Below, one piece after another: positions 6,373-14,564 of a stretch of 64,000 bases of DNA. The notes under the pieces are model-generated. The model saw nothing but the letters and a program-made list of their open reading frames with translations, made no database searches and was not told the origin of the DNA. The position numbers and the translations under genes were made by a program. The stretch lies in the NCBI GenBank assembly GCA_963522175.1, contig CAUQXC010000005.1, positions 62,001 through 126,000 of the forward strand, read 5' to 3'. This DNA is from CAKAHY01 sp963522175 (GTDB lineage: Bacteria > Bacillota > Clostridia > Lachnospirales > Lachnospiraceae). Positions within the stretch are counted from its first letter, which is position 1. Each line of letters opens with the position of its first letter.

Positions 6373-8720
6373 CTTTTTCTTGCTCCTTTTTCTTTGCTGT
6401 CATTATTTTCATCTTTCTTTGCTACAGTTTTATCGTACATATGGGAAAGAATGAGATTATCGGTTTTTAGCTTCCTGTCTCTAAATAAAAACTTATTGCT
6501 TTTATTTTTACCGACTTTTCCTGAATCTGTAGCATAGTACTTTTTGATATCAGTTGACTGTATATCGGAAATTCTTAAGTTATCGATTGAACTTTTCATG
6601 TATGAAGTATCGGAATAATCCATTTTTCTATTGATACCGTTTTTTACAGTATTTATCCGCTTATGTCTTATATTTTTCATAGATAAGTCGCTTTCACCGG
6701 AATATCTTTCTCCTACTGCATATGTATCTTTTTGTCTGTTATTTTCCCTTTTCTCTGAAAAAGCTTTAGCTGACAAAGCTCTACTTTCCATATCTTTCTT
6801 AGCTCTTAAAGCGGTTGCCGGCATACTGCTTCCTGTTATATTTGCGTCTTTTTTATCTCCGGAAGTTCTTTGGGTTTTATAGGAAAATGTTTTTTGCACA
6901 TTTCCTACGTTTTCTACAGTATTTTCCCTTATGTCCGAAGTTTTAAGTTTAGGACTTTTCAGGTAAGCTTTTTTATCAGCCTTTGCATATGTTTTGTTTT
7001 TATCCGATACTTTTGCTCCGAACTTATAAGTTTCCATAAAAGCTTTGTTTTTGCCTGTTTTATGTTCCGCTTTAACTAAATTCTTTTCGATATAAGAAGG
7101 CTCCGAAATATTGCTTTTTATTTTTGCACTGTTTTGATAAGACTGTTTCTTTTGCGTATCAGAGAAATTATCCTGATAATCTTCATTTAAGGTTTTTTCT
7201 CTTACATGTGCATTCTTATTAGAGCTTAAAATCAAGGTTTTACCTTTTTTATCTTTTGCATAATCGCCAGCCTTAAGCCCCTCTTTTTTAGAATCTGTAA
7301 AGCTTCTTCCAATGTTTGCTTTTACTTGCCTTGCTTTAGAATCTATCATCATATAAGGCTTTTTTAAAATACTTCTTCCTAAAGAACGGCTTTCATTTGA
7401 TTGCAAACTGAACATGCTCATTATATCCCCGAACTTTAGATATATACCGGCAAAGCAAACTACCTGTAAAAAAGCTATAATAAAAAATGACTTATCCTTG
7501 GTTAAAGAATAAATCATTGCGGATATACTAAAAGTAAGACTTATTACTATGCTTATTCCTGCTCTTAGCATTATTGTATTAAAGAGCTTTTCTACAGCTT
7601 TTTTTCCCATATTTCCAAAACCCGGCAAAAGAGAAAATAAAAAGGCTATAGGTAAAAATACTGAGTATATGATAAAAAGTATCTGTGAAAATATCATTAT
7701 ACCGGAAAGCAAAAAAACAAATATGCTTATTCCTATATTAAAAATGAACAAAAATACTACCATTCCAAGCCTTACAATAACTTTTGTAACACTCATATAT
7801 TCATTTGCATTTTCTTCTATTTCAGCTTTAACCGCCCTTTCTCTGTCTTTACCTTTGTTAGTATCAGGACTTATGCTTAAGATGTCCTCTGATGTTTCAT
7901 TGCCGTCTCCGTATTCAAGAACATACCAAGGCTTTATTACCTGTATGGAAAATAAAGTATCCCTTATCACATCTACAGACTCGCTTCCTTTTATGTCTGA
8001 GCCCGGAAGTACCATTTTAGTACCTAAATTTAAGGCGGAAGTACTTACATCTTTTGAAAAATCGTTTAACATAGTTATGTAATCCGGTGCATAAGCTATA
8101 AATGAAGCGGATAAAATAAATACTATAAAAAAACTTATCAAAGAAGACAGAGCTTTAGTGCTTTCCCTTTTTAAAAGTCCCGTATAAGCCGTATATATAC
8201 CTAAAAACATTACAAACAAAAGCAAAAAGCCTACATAAAAGCCCTCATTTGAAAATCCGCTTTCAGATATGCCTGCCATTGTCTGTATATTTTTTCCTAT
8301 AGCACCTGCCGTATCGGAAATAAAATCAAGTTTATAGGCTTGTTCCACTATATAACCTGTGGCACTTGAAAGATAAAGCCCTATTATCCATATAAAATTG
8401 GTTATGGCATAAAGTCCGTACATTACCTGTTTTCCTATTCCGTCAGTCCAGTTCCACGGAAGCCAGTCCCAGCCGGTATCCACATAAAAGTCAAGCTGAT
8501 AATTATCAAGAGCATACTTTGAATACAGGTTTTGTGTTCCGACTGCTTCTTCTATAAGCCCGGCACCGTAAACCGTCCCTGCTATAAGTATAAAAATCAA
8601 AAGTATAGCCGGTATTAGATAAAAGAAACATGAAAGCTTTGGAAGATAAACATATCTGTTTTGCCTTTTTCTGAATTTATGTATGAAATCTTTTATCATT
8701 TTCATATACTTACATATCAT
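6369..8720 (-). CDS. VirB6-like polytopic conjugation protein (Tn916 Orf15)
   Basis: The 783-residue protein starts at ATG 8720 behind GGGAG and overlaps the end of the VirB4 gene. A first hydrophobic segment lies near residue 35. More transmembrane helices lie between about residues 95 and 450 (for example IGLYLSSATGYIV, VGFLLLFVMFLGIYTAYTG, FIFNIGISIFVFLLSGIMIF). The remaining 320 residues are hydrophilic and very rich in Lys, Ser and Asn, and are probably cytosolic. This layout matches Tn916 Orf15, the membrane core of the transfer channel. The long charged tail could contact the VirB4 ATPase or DNA; that is inference. Confidence 0.82.
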   Translation of the reverse strand: MICKYMKMIKDFIHKFRKRQNRYVYLPKLSCFFYLIPAILLIFILIAGTVYGAGLIEEAVGTQNLYSKYALDNYQLDFYVDTGWDWLPWNWTDGIGKQVMYGLYAITNFIWIIGLYLSSATGYIVEQAYKLDFISDTAGAIGKNIQTMAGISESGFSNEGFYVGFLLLFVMFLGIYTAYTGLLKRESTKALSSLISFFIVFILSASFIAYAPDYITMLNDFSKDVSTSALNLGTKMVLPGSDIKGSESVDVIRDTLFSIQVIKPWYVLEYGDGNETSEDILSISPDTNKGKDRERAVKAEIEENANEYMSVTKVIVRLGMVVFLFIFNIGISIFVFLLSGIMIFSQILFIIYSVFLPIAFLFSLLPGFGNMGKKAVEKLFNTIMLRAGISIVISLTFSISAMIYSLTKDKSFFIIAFLQVVCFAGIYLKFGDIMSMFSLQSNESRSLGRSILKKPYMMIDSKARQVKANIGRSFTDSKKEGLKAGDYAKDKKGKTLILSSNKNAHVREKTLNEDYQDNFSDTQKKQSYQNSAKIKSNISEPSYIEKNLVKAEHKTGKNKAFMETYKFGAKVSDKNKTYAKADKKAYLKSPKLKTSDIRENTVENVGNVQKTFSYKTQRTSGDKKDANITGSSMPATALRAKKDMESRALSAKAFSEKRENNRQKDTYAVGERYSGESDLSMKNIRHKRINTVKNGINRKMDYSDTSYMKSSIDNLRISDIQSTDIKKYYATDSGKVGKNKSNKFLFRDRKLKTDNLILSHMYDKTVAKKDENNDSKEKGARKR

Positions 8721-11277
8721 AAGCTTTATTCTCCCTTTTTCTTTTAGCCGACTTTTTATCTGTATTTACCGGAGGTCTGGTATCAAATGCATTAAATAAG
8801 TCGGAAAACAAAGGCTGTATCTGTACAACTCCGACTCTGCCGTATAAATCCTGCATAAGGCACTGACCGTTTTCAAGTTCTCTAAGCCTTTTTTGATTGG
8901 TTTCATCTTCACTGTCCACACCGAAAAATTTAAGCGTATTTTTAATCTCATTTATATCTGTGGAGCGGAAAGCGAATTTTAATCCTATGTTGTTTTTCAT
9001 TTTCTCATCCGATAAATCACTTGAATTTTGTGTTACAAAGTAAACTCCGGCATTCATTGACCTGCCCGCTCTTATAAGCTTATTCGAAAGAGTTTTTCCC
9101 TGCTGTACTTGCAAAAAACTCCATGCTTCATCAAGGTCAACTATTTTAAATATACTTCTGTCCGTATGTATAAAGTCAAGTGCAAAGGTTGAAATAGTTA
9201 TAAGCATTGCTATTGATAAAATTTCCGTTGCCACATACTCACTTGCATTTGTGTTTGTATCCGGAAGTACAAGGTCTGCCACCTGTATTATATTAAGTTT
9301 TTTATCAAGGCTTATACTTTCTTTTACATTTCCGTCCGAAAATAAAAGGGAAGCAAAATCATAATCGGTAAAGCTTTCTATATGCTGTGCCACAGCATTT
9401 GCAACAGGTGTATTTTCTTTTCTGAGTTCCTCTATTACAAGTAAAAGCCCCCTTTTTTCTTTTTTTGTTACATTTCTCACGGCTTTTCTTAGTACCGGAA
9501 ATTTATCACTGTCCCTGCTTGATATACCGGTTAAAAAGCTGAGTATATCTATGGCAAGACTTTCACTGTCCTTAACTTTTTTCATAATCACATAAGGGTC
9601 AAGTAAGCCCTTAGCGGTTGTTTTGGAGCTTAATGTTACTATATTTATTTCATTTTTCATTTCGGGAAGCATTTTATCCCAGTTTCCCCTTTCACTTTTA
9701 GGGTCCAGTATTAAAGCTTGTCCCCCGAAAAGTACACTGTAATAAACAAGAAGATTATTTGCAAAGGATTTGCCGCCGCCAAGAGAACCTAAAAATGCAC
9801 AGGCAAGAGCATTTGTGGTACTGCCTTTAACCCCTCTTGCGGCAAGGGAAGGCTTTAGATAGACATTTGCTCCTGTATCTGTGTTATAACCTATATAGAT
9901 ACCGTCTTTTTCTCCAAGAAGCCTTCCTGCACCAAATCCCAGTCCCGCCAAGAAATCACTTGTTACATACTGCACATAATCATTTATGTATCTTTTTGCT
10001 GCCGGCATAAATTCAAAATGAAGCCCCGTCATATCTCCGAAAGGGCGAACAAGCTTTATATTAAAGTCCTCATAAAAATCCCTTACTTCATTTAATCTTC
10101 TAAGAAGTTCCTGCTTATCATAAGCCCATACTCTTATAATGAAGCTGAGCTTATACATAGCTTCTTTGCTTTTATCAAGGTTATTTTCAAGTTCATCCAC
10201 GTTTTCCAAAGCTTCAAGTACATTTATTCCCGTTTCGTTTCCGCTAAAGTAGGCATGACTGTCAAGGTCTTTAAGTTCCTTCTTTTTATTCCTTACAGTA
10301 AAAAGAGCTTTTTTATTTTCAACAATCTCTATATTCATGGATGTGTCTATGGGAAAATCAAACTGTCCCGCCTGATAGTAAAATATTTCACTGTAAGGAA
10401 AGTCCAAGTCGCCTACAACAAGGCTCATTGTAAAGTATGAAGCATAAATAACACTGTCATCTAAAATATTTTCCTCTGCATTTTTATTTTTACTCAAACT
10501 TTTGTCATCAAAAGCTTTTCTATCCAAACGGTCTTTAGTTATTTTAAGATATCTTTGCTTTTCTTCTATAAGACAGGTTGCAGGAGATATAAGGTCATAT
10601 TTTTTAATAATGCTTGTATTTTTTAAGCGTATTACAGGAAGGTTCAAGACATAATCTTTAAGGTCTTTATGTTCTCCCGAATGTATATGTTCTATAAGGT
10701 ATCCGAAGTCATTTTTATTTAATCTTCTTACCTTAAAACGTTTTGAAATCTTACCGTATAAGAGATTTTCAAGCTTTAAATATCTTCTTATCTCATCATT
10801 TGATACAGAAATAAAATCACCCATAAGAGAATGATTTACCTCATTTATAAATTCAAGGAAATATTCCTTTATGCCGTCCGCAAAGCTTTTTATACTGAGT
10901 TCTTTTTCATTTTTAATAAGTTTAAATCCTATAAAGAACCTATAACCTGTCTGTGATTTTCCTATCATAGATACAAGGACGTTAGTTTGAGCGTCTATCC
11001 TTTTTATTGCTGCATTTTTTAATCTTCCGCTTACACTTTCTTTACTTCTTTCCTGAATATCCTTAATGTTCTCACTGCACGCTATCTGTAGTGCATGTAT
11101 CTTTCCGTCTTTATTTCCCGATATAAGTTGTCTGAATTTATCGTGTATCATAAGTTTTTCTTCCGGTGAAAGAAAAGAATAGTTAAACGGAATAAGCTCA
11201 TAGTAAGCAAAACATTCATTGTCATTATTAAATATAAGGTTATTTTCTATATATTTAATATTAAATTCGGTTTTCAT
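8710..11277 (-). CDS. VirB4-type conjugation ATPase (Tn916 Orf16)
   Basis: The product has about 855 residues from the ATG at 11277. That ATG, rather than the in-frame one at 11295, is correctly spaced from AGGAG. The N-terminal half is the VirB4 scaffold region. The C-terminal half is a P-loop ATPase with Walker A GSLGGGKS near residue 500, a Walker B region (IFKIVDLDEAW) and the later segment VYFVTQNSSDLSD. It powers assembly of, or transport through, the conjugation channel at the inner face of the membrane. The gene overlaps tcpE upstream and the VirB6-like gene downstream, so the three are translationally coupled. Confidence 0.92.
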   Translation of the reverse strand: MKTEFNIKYIENNLIFNNDNECFAYYELIPFNYSFLSPEEKLMIHDKFRQLISGNKDGKIHALQIACSENIKDIQERSKESVSGRLKNAAIKRIDAQTNVLVSMIGKSQTGYRFFIGFKLIKNEKELSIKSFADGIKEYFLEFINEVNHSLMGDFISVSNDEIRRYLKLENLLYGKISKRFKVRRLNKNDFGYLIEHIHSGEHKDLKDYVLNLPVIRLKNTSIIKKYDLISPATCLIEEKQRYLKITKDRLDRKAFDDKSLSKNKNAEENILDDSVIYASYFTMSLVVGDLDFPYSEIFYYQAGQFDFPIDTSMNIEIVENKKALFTVRNKKKELKDLDSHAYFSGNETGINVLEALENVDELENNLDKSKEAMYKLSFIIRVWAYDKQELLRRLNEVRDFYEDFNIKLVRPFGDMTGLHFEFMPAAKRYINDYVQYVTSDFLAGLGFGAGRLLGEKDGIYIGYNTDTGANVYLKPSLAARGVKGSTTNALACAFLGSLGGGKSFANNLLVYYSVLFGGQALILDPKSERGNWDKMLPEMKNEINIVTLSSKTTAKGLLDPYVIMKKVKDSESLAIDILSFLTGISSRDSDKFPVLRKAVRNVTKKEKRGLLLVIEELRKENTPVANAVAQHIESFTDYDFASLLFSDGNVKESISLDKKLNIIQVADLVLPDTNTNASEYVATEILSIAMLITISTFALDFIHTDRSIFKIVDLDEAWSFLQVQQGKTLSNKLIRAGRSMNAGVYFVTQNSSDLSDEKMKNNIGLKFAFRSTDINEIKNTLKFFGVDSEDETNQKRLRELENGQCLMQDLYGRVGVVQIQPLFSDLFNAFDTRPPVNTDKKSAKRKRENKAYDM

Positions 11278-11737
11278 CATAGGCTCCTTTTTCATATTTA
11301 TTCTGATTGACTTTTTCCTTTAATTTTTTAAGGTCTGTAGGAGAAGCTAAAAAAGAATTTACATTTACAACGCTTTCTTTTAGCCTTACCTTTTTAACTA
11401 CTCCTTTATGTATTTTTACAGACTTTCCTAAAATACTTACTTTTGGTCTTAATAAAAAGAGCAGTACCGATTTTATAAAACTGTGAGGTTTTTTATCATC
11501 AAAGCTTTTGCCGTTCATAAAAACGGTTAAAAATAAGGGTATTCCGAGATATTTTAAGAAAGCTCCTTTTATAAGGTTTAGTGGAGGAAGCTTAGATAAA
11601 AGTATTACAAGAAGCAGTGATACTACAAACCAAGCCATTTGACTTAGACTTACCGGAAAAGGCAGGTTAAAATCATTAATTGCATAAATCACCTTTTCTA
11701 CAGACCATATACCTGTGTAACTTTTTAATTTTTTCAT
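11261..11737 (-). CDS. tcpE: TcpE family membrane protein (Tn916 Orf17)
   Basis: The protein has 158 residues with two hydrophobic helices close together (about 32-50 and 58-76; WFVVSLLLVILLS and YLGIPLFLTVFM), flanked by a short N-terminus and a basic C-terminus. The start (MKKLKSYTGIWSVEKVIYAI) is characteristic of the TcpE/Orf17 family. TcpE is a small membrane part of the transfer apparatus that helps localise the VirB4 ATPase. The stop codon lies within the start of the VirB4 gene. Confidence 0.85.
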   Translation of the reverse strand: MKKLKSYTGIWSVEKVIYAINDFNLPFPVSLSQMAWFVVSLLLVILLSKLPPLNLIKGAFLKYLGIPLFLTVFMNGKSFDDKKPHSFIKSVLLFLLRPKVSILGKSVKIHKGVVKKVRLKESVVNVNSFLASPTDLKKLKEKVNQNKYEKGAYDENRI

Positions 11738-11803
11738 TTTTTCTCCCGATATTTGTAAGAACGATATTTAAAAATATTCGATTCAGTTTTAAATTTTATT
11801 CGC

Positions 11804-12292
11804 TTAAATGCGTTCATATACACACTTTGAGGTTACAAGAAATTGTCCGGAATATTCCAAATCTCTGCCGTAAGCTTCATAGTCTATATAGTATTTTAAA
11901 TGTTCCGGTATTAAAGAGTTTTCTTCCAGATATTTTCTTGCTACATCCGCCATATCATCACAATCACCGTGCATAATAACATCTTCCTTATGCTCATAAA
12001 AATCGGCTAAGGAAGTAAAAAATGTATTTTCAATTTCCCTTAAATCATCTTCCGGGAATATGTCAAGTAATTCTTCTGCCATTTCACAAAGCCTGTTTAT
12101 CTCATCTATACTTTCATACTCACCTATATCAAAGGGAAGTTCATAATCGTGTATTGCGTATTCTTCATAAGTTTCATTTAAACCTATTTTTTCTGCAACT
12201 TCTTCCATATTTACAGGCGGCAAAAACCAAGCACCTACAAGCTCTCCCTCATTGTATTTACCTAAATTTGCTATATATATCCTCATTTCCAT
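11804..12292 (-). CDS. ardA: Antirestriction protein ArdA (Tn916 Orf18)
   Basis: The 162-residue, strongly acidic protein begins MEMRIYIANLGKYNEGELVG, the hallmark of ArdA. ArdA mimics B-form DNA through its negative surface and blocks type I restriction enzymes of the recipient after transfer. Asp and Glu are spread over the whole length (EYESIDEIN; EELLDIFPEDDLREIE). The start at 12292 has AGGAA at a spacing of eight. It is preceded by a 140-base untranslated stretch full of inverted repeats, which may control it separately from the transfer genes. Confidence 0.92.
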   Translation of the reverse strand: MEMRIYIANLGKYNEGELVGAWFLPPVNMEEVAEKIGLNETYEEYAIHDYELPFDIGEYESIDEINRLCEMAEELLDIFPEDDLREIENTFFTSLADFYEHKEDVIMHGDCDDMADVARKYLEENSLIPEHLKYYIDYEAYGRDLEYSGQFLVTSKCVYERI

Positions 12293-12299
12293 AAGTAAA

Positions 12300-12438
12300 G
12301 TTCCTTTCGTTTTTAACCTTTACAGGATAGCTTTTTTCATCCTGTAAAGGCGTATTAAATAAAAAATAAGTACAAAAGCAAAGTATTACTTTGTCTGATG
12401 TACTTAAAATACTGAAAAATAAGATTTTATTTTTCCTT
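12300..12438 (-). promoter_or_regulatory. Structured intergenic region between orf19 and ardA
   Basis: There are three inverted repeats in 140 bases. A 9-bp hairpin lies at 12414-12435 just after the orf19 stop. A nested pair of repeats occupies about 12368-12405 (outer AAGTAC/GTACTT, inner CAAAGT/ACTTTG). A 12-bp perfect hairpin at 12317-12328/12339-12350 lies just before the ardA ribosome binding site. The arrangement would suit attenuation, or a promoter active on single-stranded DNA, but the sequence alone does not decide. Confidence 0.45.
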
Positions 12439-12660
12439 TTATGCTCCTATTATTTTGTTAAATATTTCTAACAGCACATCTTTTACGCCGGAAGCGTTAA
12501 ATACCAGTCCCACAGCTATAAGTGCTATTACCAAAAAACCTATAAGCTTTGAAAATTCTCTTTTAAAAGCTAAATATAATCCTATTACTACTATAGCAAC
12601 CAGTACTAAAGACTGTGCATTGGTTAAAAACCAGTTATATAAGTTATTTCCGAAATTCAT
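12439..12660 (-). CDS. Small two-helix membrane protein (Tn916 Orf19)
   Basis: The 73-residue protein has two transmembrane helices (about 17-33 and 38-57) and begins MNFGNNLYNWFLTNAQSLVL, with size and layout as for Tn916 Orf19. It is placed as in Tn916, between the relaxase and ardA. Proteins of this kind (TcpD-like or ConD-like) are accessory membrane parts of the conjugation channel. A 7-bp hairpin (12679-12695) lies in its leader. Confidence 0.8.
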   Translation of the reverse strand: MNFGNNLYNWFLTNAQSLVLVAIVVIGLYLAFKREFSKLIGFLVIALIAVGLVFNASGVKDVLLEIFNKIIGA

Positions 12661-12678
12661 AGTTTTCTCCTTTTTTAA

Positions 12679-12695
12679 CCGGACTCTGAGTCCGG
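12679..12695 (-). repeat. Perfect hairpin CCGGACT-CTG-AGTCCGG
   Basis: A GC-rich 7-bp stem with a 3-base loop stands out in AT-rich surroundings between the relaxase stop and the orf19 ribosome binding site. No U-run follows it, so it is more likely an RNA processing or protective stem than a terminator. Confidence 0.55.
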
Positions 12696-12709
12696 CATTT
12701 TAAATATAT

Positions 12710-13969
12710 TTATTCTGTTATTTCTTCTACACTGAAAGCTTGTTGCTTTAATAAGGTATAATGCTTTTTTGAAAGCTTTGCTTTATTTATCATTGTATTA
12801 AGAATACAGGTACCTTTAAGTCTGTCAAGCATTCTTGCAAGTTTAAGAGTGGGAGCTACCTGTCTTGAAAGCCAGCTAAGAGTTTTATCAAAGCTGTAAG
12901 GTTCGGGCTTAACGGTAAGTCTTAAACTTTTTTTATTGGCTCCCAGAAATTCTTCCCACTGTTTTGATGTTTTCCATTCATTTCTGTTTTTGTCATCCTG
13001 TCTATCAACAAATCTTATATACCTGTTTATTATGGAAAAAATCGTACTCCCTATATCCTCATTTTCCATTAAGTCAAGCAGGGCAAGATATGCTCTTTCG
13101 TTTTTAAGTCTTATTTCAAATCTGTTTTTTACCTCACTTTCTTCTCTTTTTATTCCTGTTTTTACGTACTGCTCATAGTCTTTTTCATAAATGCAAAAGT
13201 AAACTTCACTTTTTAATGAACCTATGTAAAGAGTATTTCCCATTCCTGTTTTTTCATCTCTTTGTACAAGCTCTCCGCTTTTATAGTTTTTAAAAGAACG
13301 AAATACCGAAATACATTCTTCTTTTTTGCATTTATCCGCCAGATACTCTATGTCAAGCAACCCCGCTTTATCGTTTATTGCAAGGTCAAGTCTTTTAATT
13401 ACTCCGTTTTGTGAGAGTATGTCATTAAAAAAATCAAACCAGCTTCTATGCTGTGCCAGTAAAAAACTTTCATACTGCCTGCAACCTTTTCCTTTTAACT
13501 CAAGTAAACACCCCTTTAATATATCGGGAGAGTACATGACAGTTATATCTCCGAATACATACTGATATGAATAAGAGTAAAAAGCATAATCAAGGCAGAG
13601 CATATATTCTTTTTTTATCCTTAATATATTTTTGATTACATAATCTATATCCGTTGTCGGAAAGCGTATCCTTACATAGTCAAAAAGCATTGTAAGCTCA
13701 TTATCCGGATTAAAGCACTCAAGAGCGGTATCAAGTTTTAAAAGAAGCTTAAAATCCGCTTTTTTCTTTTTCTTTTCAAGCTCACTTAAATACTGCCTTG
13801 TTATACCTGTCTTTGTGGCAAGTTTATTTTGAGAAATACCGTATGCAAGTCTTTTAAGCTTTATTCTGTCAATGGACAGCTTTTTTGTTGTATCGTTGTG
13901 TTTTTTTATTTTATAAGTTTTATCTTTCTTTTCCTCACAGATATTTCCTGTAAGGATTTCAGTTTCCAT
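12710..13969 (-). CDS. mobT: MobT-type relaxase / replication initiator (Tn916 Orf20)
   Basis: The 419-residue protein opens with a helix-turn-helix of the XRE type at about residues 32-85 (LAYGISQNKLATKTGITRQY). It then has the Rep_trans-like relaxase domain (about 100-330), with conserved FFNDILSQNGVIKRLDLAIN and the candidate catalytic Tyr within YKSGELVQRD...YIGS or YIRF stretches. MobT enzymes nick oriT in one strand and start both conjugative transfer and rolling-circle replication of the element. The oriT palindrome lies 170 bases upstream of its start, as in Tn916 and ICEBs1. Confidence 0.88.
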   Translation of the reverse strand: METEILTGNICEEKKDKTYKIKKHNDTTKKLSIDRIKLKRLAYGISQNKLATKTGITRQYLSELEKKKKKADFKLLLKLDTALECFNPDNELTMLFDYVRIRFPTTDIDYVIKNILRIKKEYMLCLDYAFYSYSYQYVFGDITVMYSPDILKGCLLELKGKGCRQYESFLLAQHRSWFDFFNDILSQNGVIKRLDLAINDKAGLLDIEYLADKCKKEECISVFRSFKNYKSGELVQRDEKTGMGNTLYIGSLKSEVYFCIYEKDYEQYVKTGIKREESEVKNRFEIRLKNERAYLALLDLMENEDIGSTIFSIINRYIRFVDRQDDKNRNEWKTSKQWEEFLGANKKSLRLTVKPEPYSFDKTLSWLSRQVAPTLKLARMLDRLKGTCILNTMINKAKLSKKHYTLLKQQAFSVEEITE

Positions 13970-13979
13970 AAGTTCCTTT

Positions 13980-14130
13980 TCCTTTCTGTAGCATAAACCT
14001 TAAAACAATAAACCTTATACCTGTTAAAGTGCTTAAAATGTCAGCTGAATGAAAAAAGTTGACATGGAATTTTAAAAGGCTAAAGCTTTATTACATAAGG
14101 GTTTAAAGCACTTTTTTATGTATTTTTTGT
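13980..14130 (-). other. Structured non-coding DNA beside oriT, possible single-strand origin
   Basis: There is no ORF here. Two inverted repeats are visible: AAAGTGCTT near 14025 against AAGCACTTT near 14108, and, between them, ATGTCA against TGACAT around 14039-14066. Elements of this family carry a single-strand origin close to oriT. These stems are a candidate, but I cannot match them to a known sso sequence. Confidence 0.3.
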
Positions 14131-14138
14131 TTATTTTG

Positions 14139-14220
14139 TACCCCCCTGTTAGATACAGGGGGGTAAAGTTGCACTTTTCGCACCGGCTTTCGCTTCGCAC
14201 GCAGGTGCAAAAAGTGCAAC
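14139..14220 (-). other. oriT: Origin of transfer (oriT), Tn916/ICEBs1 type
   Basis: An 11-bp perfect inverted repeat, TACCCCCCTGT (14139-14149) and ACAGGGGGGTA (14155-14165), has a 5-base loop. On the gene-reading strand it gives CCCCCCTGTATCTAACAGGG, the sequence type nicked by MobT relaxases in Tn916 and ICEBs1. Next to it a second long repeat (14168-14184 with 14204-14220, 17-bp arms, one mismatch, GC-rich 19-base loop) completes the region. The position, between the relaxase gene and the coupling-protein gene, is the expected one. Confidence 0.85.
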
Positions 14221-14222
14221 GC

Positions 14223-14486
14223 TTAATTAAACCCCGAGTATCTTACATTTGTTTTGCCGTCATCCTTAGATGTTTCAAAGTGAAAGCATAAATTCCTTTT
14301 TGATTTTGTCTGTTCGTCGTTTATGACCATATTTATACCCATATCAAGGTCTATGCCTTCAAGCAAATTTTCAAGTGCACTGATGGCAAAAGACTTGTAG
14401 TCCGTTATTACCTGCTCCTCAAAATCTTTTATATACTCATCTAGTCCTAGTATGTCATGCATATTTACTTTTTCACCGTTTTTCAC
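14223..14486 (-). CDS. Small ICE protein of unknown function
   Basis: The 87-residue acidic protein begins at a GTG (14486) behind AGGAAG; an ATG eight codons later is an alternative start. It is predicted helical in the first half (DEYIKDFEEQVITDYKSFAI) and beta-like in the second (KRNLCFHFETSKDDG). No membrane segment or known motif is seen. It lies directly against the oriT repeats and upstream of the relaxase in transcription order. A role in oriT processing is possible but unsupported. Confidence 0.55.
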   Translation of the reverse strand: MKNGEKVNMHDILGLDEYIKDFEEQVITDYKSFAISALENLLEGIDLDMGINMVINDEQTKSKRNLCFHFETSKDDGKTNVRYSGFN

Positions 14487-14564
14487 TGTTAATCACTTCC
14501 TTTCCTAAAGTAAAAAATGTATAAAAAAACACACCTTAAATAAACAGGTATGTGAAAATTAATT

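Noticed and set aside
7549..8082. Plus-strand frame of 177 codons
   Set aside because: Antisense shadow of the VirB6-like gene, with no independent signals.
14139..14165. GC-rich palindrome considered as a Rho-independent terminator
   Set aside because: No U-run follows on either strand, and the sequence and location fit the oriT of MobT-type elements much better.
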